Shown: positions 5,523 to 7,133 of the stretch, one piece after another
Layout: every line of letters begins with the position of its first letter
Numbering within the stretch: position 1 is the stretch's first letter
Assembly: GCA_035715725.1 (NCBI GenBank)
Contig: DASTKT010000045.1
Coordinates: 1-7,133 of the forward strand
Reading direction: 5' to 3'
Length of the DNA stretch: 7,133 bases
Source: JADGGV01 sp035715725
GTDB lineage: Bacteria; Gemmatimonadota; Gemmatimonadetes; Longimicrobiales; RSA9
Program-made: the position numbers and the translations under genes
Notes under the pieces: generated by a model
Told to the model about the DNA's origin: nothing
Databases searched by the model: none
The model's input: only the letters and a program-made list of their open reading frames with translations

Positions 5523-6176
5523 CTAGCGGAGGAGTCGCGCCGCCTTCACGTCCGAGGCGATCTTGCTCGTCGCCGACCTGATGAACTGGCCGTCGCTGAC
5601 GCTGAGAATCCCTTTGCCGGACGTCCTCAGCTCACCACTCCACACCATGCTCCCGTTCCGGCGCTCGTAGAACGCGAGCAGCGCCCGAGCCTCGCGGCTG
5701 TAGTTGTAGACCGGCGTGGATACCGTGCTGCTCGATGCATACGCCGAGCTTGTCCCGCGCCAGTAGGCGGTGTTGCCGTAGAGGTTCGCGGTGCCGGAAG
5801 AGGTCCCCGTCGCGCTCGCCGATGAGTTGGTCAACGTGCCCACGTATCGTGTGTCCGCCGCATCCGCCACGAGCGAGACGATCAACACTCCGTCCGCGCC
5901 TGAATACGCCAGCCGCTCGTTCACCTCGTCCGCGCTGTACGCCCTGGTCGGTGGTAGCACCGACGTCCCCGGAACGCACGGCGTCGGCGCGAGCTTCCGG
6001 CAGAGCTGCCGCTCCACCTCGGTGGCGGCCTCCAGGTGCATGCCGCGCCCGAACACGATGACCTTCGAGAACTGCGCGTTCGCGTACACCGGATCGCGGA
6101 ATGCCGTCACCTTGGATGTTGCGCAGCCCGATCCACCAAAGTATACCAGGATGAGCCCTATCAACGCCCGACGCAT
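5523..6176 (-). CDS. Putative lipoprotein, DUF4136-like, function unknown
   Basis: It encodes 217 residues; ATG at 6176 is preceded by AAGGGGG (6187-6181) with a four-base spacer. Residues 1-17 (MRR, then a hydrophobic stretch ending GGSG) precede Cys18, a plausible though not classical lipobox, so lipidation and envelope location are inferred. The mature protein has an alternating strand/helix pattern: FSKVIVFGRG (36-45), a helix with EVERQLCRKL (53-62), an ADGVLIVSLV strand (94-103), and near the end ALLAFYERRNGSMVWSGEL (165-183) then a helical tail. This order resembles small DUF4136-type bacterial lipoproteins in which a variable low-complexity insert precedes the 'G..VWSGE' strand. Here residues about 117-160 are rich in Ser, Thr, Ala, Gly and Tyr. 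Two extra cysteines (59 and 67) could form a disulfide. The family assignment is by resemblance only; no biochemical role is known to me. Confidence 0.85.
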   Translation of the reverse strand: MRRALIGLILVYFGGSGCATSKVTAFRDPVYANAQFSKVIVFGRGMHLEAATEVERQLCRKLAPTPCVPGTSVLPPTRAYSADEVNERLAYSGADGVLIVSLVADAADTRYVGTLTNSSASATGTSSGTANLYGNTAYWRGTSSAYASSSTVSTPVYNYSREARALLAFYERRNGSMVWSGELRTSGKGILSVSDGQFIRSATSKIASDVKAARLLR

Positions 6177-6370
6177 GCTGCCCCCTTCGGCTGGCGGTTG
6201 CGTGCTGTGGACAACCGGCGGGTAGTGGGGAGGCGATCGCGAGGAATGCCTCGGGGCCGGCCGTGAAGTCTACCTCATTGGTATCGGCCTCCCGGGCGTA
6301 TTTGTTGATAGTTCCGGGCGCCGGTCCGAGCCCCTGACGGCCGAGAGCCGCCTGGGGTTCGTTCCTGGCG

Positions 6371-6811
6371 CTACACGGCGCGCAGCCGGCGGCCGTCACC
6401 ATCATAGATCGGCCCGGCCTCCACGATGTGCTCGTGGTCGCGGAGCCAGGCGCGGACCTCGCCCGCCACGAACACCAACTCGCCGTCCAGCTTCCGGTGC
6501 GGGATGCGCTTCTCGGCCGCCGGGCCGGTGTGGCGGTAGACCCAGCTCTTGGGCTTGCCCGCCGCCTCCGCTACCTCGGCGACACCGAGCCGCGTCTCCG
6601 CCGGCACGGTCCACAGCTTCACGCGCCAGCTCTCCGGCGCCGGCGCCGCTGTCTCACGGGTGAGCACGGAAGGCGCGGCGGCGATATCGTCCAGCAGCTC
6701 CAGGACGGCGCCGGCCGGCAGCATCGTCCCGACCGGGGCGGCGGCGAGCCAGTCACGCAGCTCGGCCAGGGTCCGCGGTGCACGCTCAGCCGTTGCCATC
6801 CGCGTTGCCAT
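6371..6811 (-). CDS. Helix-turn-helix (excisionase/MerR-type) DNA-binding protein
   Basis: It encodes 146 residues. Residues about 73-96 form a helix-turn-helix (TRLGVAEVAEAAGKPKSWVYRHT), followed by a wing-like segment RIPHRKLDGELVFVAGEVRAWL (102-123). This is the usual layout of excisionase-type HTH_17 proteins, where a conserved 'P..KL.G.L.F...EV.AWL' follows the recognition helix. The N-terminal 50 residues (AELRDWLAAAPVGTMLPAGAVLELLDDIAA) are helical, perhaps for dimerisation. Two in-frame ATGs, 6811 and 6799, both begin MAT, with the bases between them a 12-bp duplication; neither has a good ribosome-binding site, so the start is uncertain by four residues. Such genes often accompany a tyrosine recombinase in integrated elements, but none is seen in the window. 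It may instead be a small regulator. Confidence 0.85.
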   Translation of the reverse strand: MATRMATAERAPRTLAELRDWLAAAPVGTMLPAGAVLELLDDIAAAPSVLTRETAAPAPESWRVKLWTVPAETRLGVAEVAEAAGKPKSWVYRHTGPAAEKRIPHRKLDGELVFVAGEVRAWLRDHEHIVEAGPIYDGDGRRLRAV

Positions 6812-6813
6812 CC
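6790..6813 (-). repeat. 12-bp tandem repeat at the start of the HTH gene
   Basis: Reading the minus strand, GGATGGCAACGC is followed directly by GGATGGCAACGG, differing only in the last base. It covers the start codons of the HTH gene and shares TGGCAACG with the 12-bp tandem at 5246-5269. Confidence 0.6.
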
Positions 6814-6957
6814 GTCAGAAGCCCAATTCTGGCGCCACTTTTCGCAAGCCTGAAAATTCCGACACCCCGCGTCAGCGCCGCTGCGCCGGGCGCGAGTAGC
6901 CGTTCGGGTACGGTCTGCATCGGGTCTCATCATCGTGGACATCCGTCTCTGGTCCAA
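6812..6957 (-). promoter_or_regulatory. Upstream region of the HTH gene with a possible operator
   Basis: A 146-base gap before the HTH gene. An inverted repeat TGGAC (6936-6940) / GTCCA (6952-6956) with an 11-base spacer overlaps a weak TTGGAC-17-GATGAT promoter-like pair read on the minus strand. TTTTC/GAAAA inverted words lie near 6838-6857. None is close enough to consensus for a firm call. Confidence 0.25.
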
Positions 6958-7133
6958 CTAGTTCACCCCGCCAGGCGTGGGGCGGCCGGTGTCGAACGTC
7001 GGCGGCGGGGCCGGAAAGCCCCGGCGCTCAAGGAACGACGTGATTGCGGCGAGCGCCGTCCCAAGGTCGGCGAAGGCGCGGTGCAGCCCCTCGGCCCCCT
7101 CGTCCGGGAGCAGCGCCGCGGCCCGCCAGACCG
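6958..7133 (-). CDS. C-terminal 57 residues of an unrecognised protein (cut by right window edge)
   Basis: The frame is open from the right edge to TAG at 6960-6958. The codons have strong G/C third positions, typical of genes in this window. The visible part begins VWRAAALLPDEGAEGLH, continues as an amphipathic helix-like stretch (RAFADLGTALAAITSFLERRG) and ends in a proline-rich tail (FPAPPPTFDTGRPTPGGVN). No domain can be recognised. It lies upstream of the HTH gene on the same strand, 146 bases away, so the two may belong to the same accessory region. Confidence 0.6.
   Translation of the reverse strand, partial: VWRAAALLPDEGAEGLHRAFADLGTALAAITSFLERRGFPAPPPTFDTGRPTPGGVN

Noticed and set aside
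5632..6405. A 257-codon minus-strand frame with a plausible-looking segment near 6200-6320
   Set aside because: It runs through the lipoprotein gene in another frame, and the part before it has no recognisable domain; the segment may be ordinary intergenic sequence.

Overview
The window is a very GC-rich stretch of a Gram-negative-type chromosome. It has a TonB-dependent outer-membrane receptor with an N-terminal carboxypeptidase-regulatory-like domain, a signal-peptide lipoprotein, sigma70-style promoters (TTGACG -35 elements) and strong G/C bias at third codon positions. The receptor's plug wording and the excisionase-type helix-turn-helix protein remind me of Gemmatimonadota or a similar soil phylum. 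That placement is inference from composition and family resemblance, not a database match.

Left part (1-1185): the first 263 residues of a TonB-dependent receptor, on the minus strand and running off the left edge, with an unusually long predicted leader. Two divergent promoters sit in the roughly 390-base intergenic region. One (1044-1073, minus) faces the receptor and one (1127-1155, plus) faces the carbohydrate operon.

Centre (1186-4826): a three-gene plus-strand operon. It encodes a 630-residue protein resembling an (alpha/alpha)6-barrel glycosidase, a 94-residue small protein that reads as a ubiquitin-like beta-grasp domain without a C-terminal Gly-Gly, and glycogen synthase GlgA starting at GTG four bases after the small gene's stop. 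The likely theme is glycogen or alpha-glucan metabolism. The small beta-grasp-like protein between two glucan enzymes is the most unexpected protein-level feature.

Right of the operon (4823-5320): a stable-RNA unit. A good sigma70 promoter overlaps the glgA stop codon. It is followed by two tandem structured elements of about 91 bases, each starting with the 5' sequence of tRNA-Gly but then diverging into long hairpins. Then come intact tRNA-Gly(GCC), tRNA-Cys(GCA), a 12-bp tandem duplication and a long terminator hairpin. The two tRNA-like 5' mimics are the strongest candidate for something undescribed.

Right end (5324-7133): minus-strand genes. These are a DUF4136-like lipoprotein, an excisionase/MerR-type helix-turn-helix protein, and the C-terminal 57 residues of an unrecognised protein cut by the right edge. 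An excisionase-like gene close to tRNA genes suggests the edge of a mobile or island region, but no integrase is visible here.
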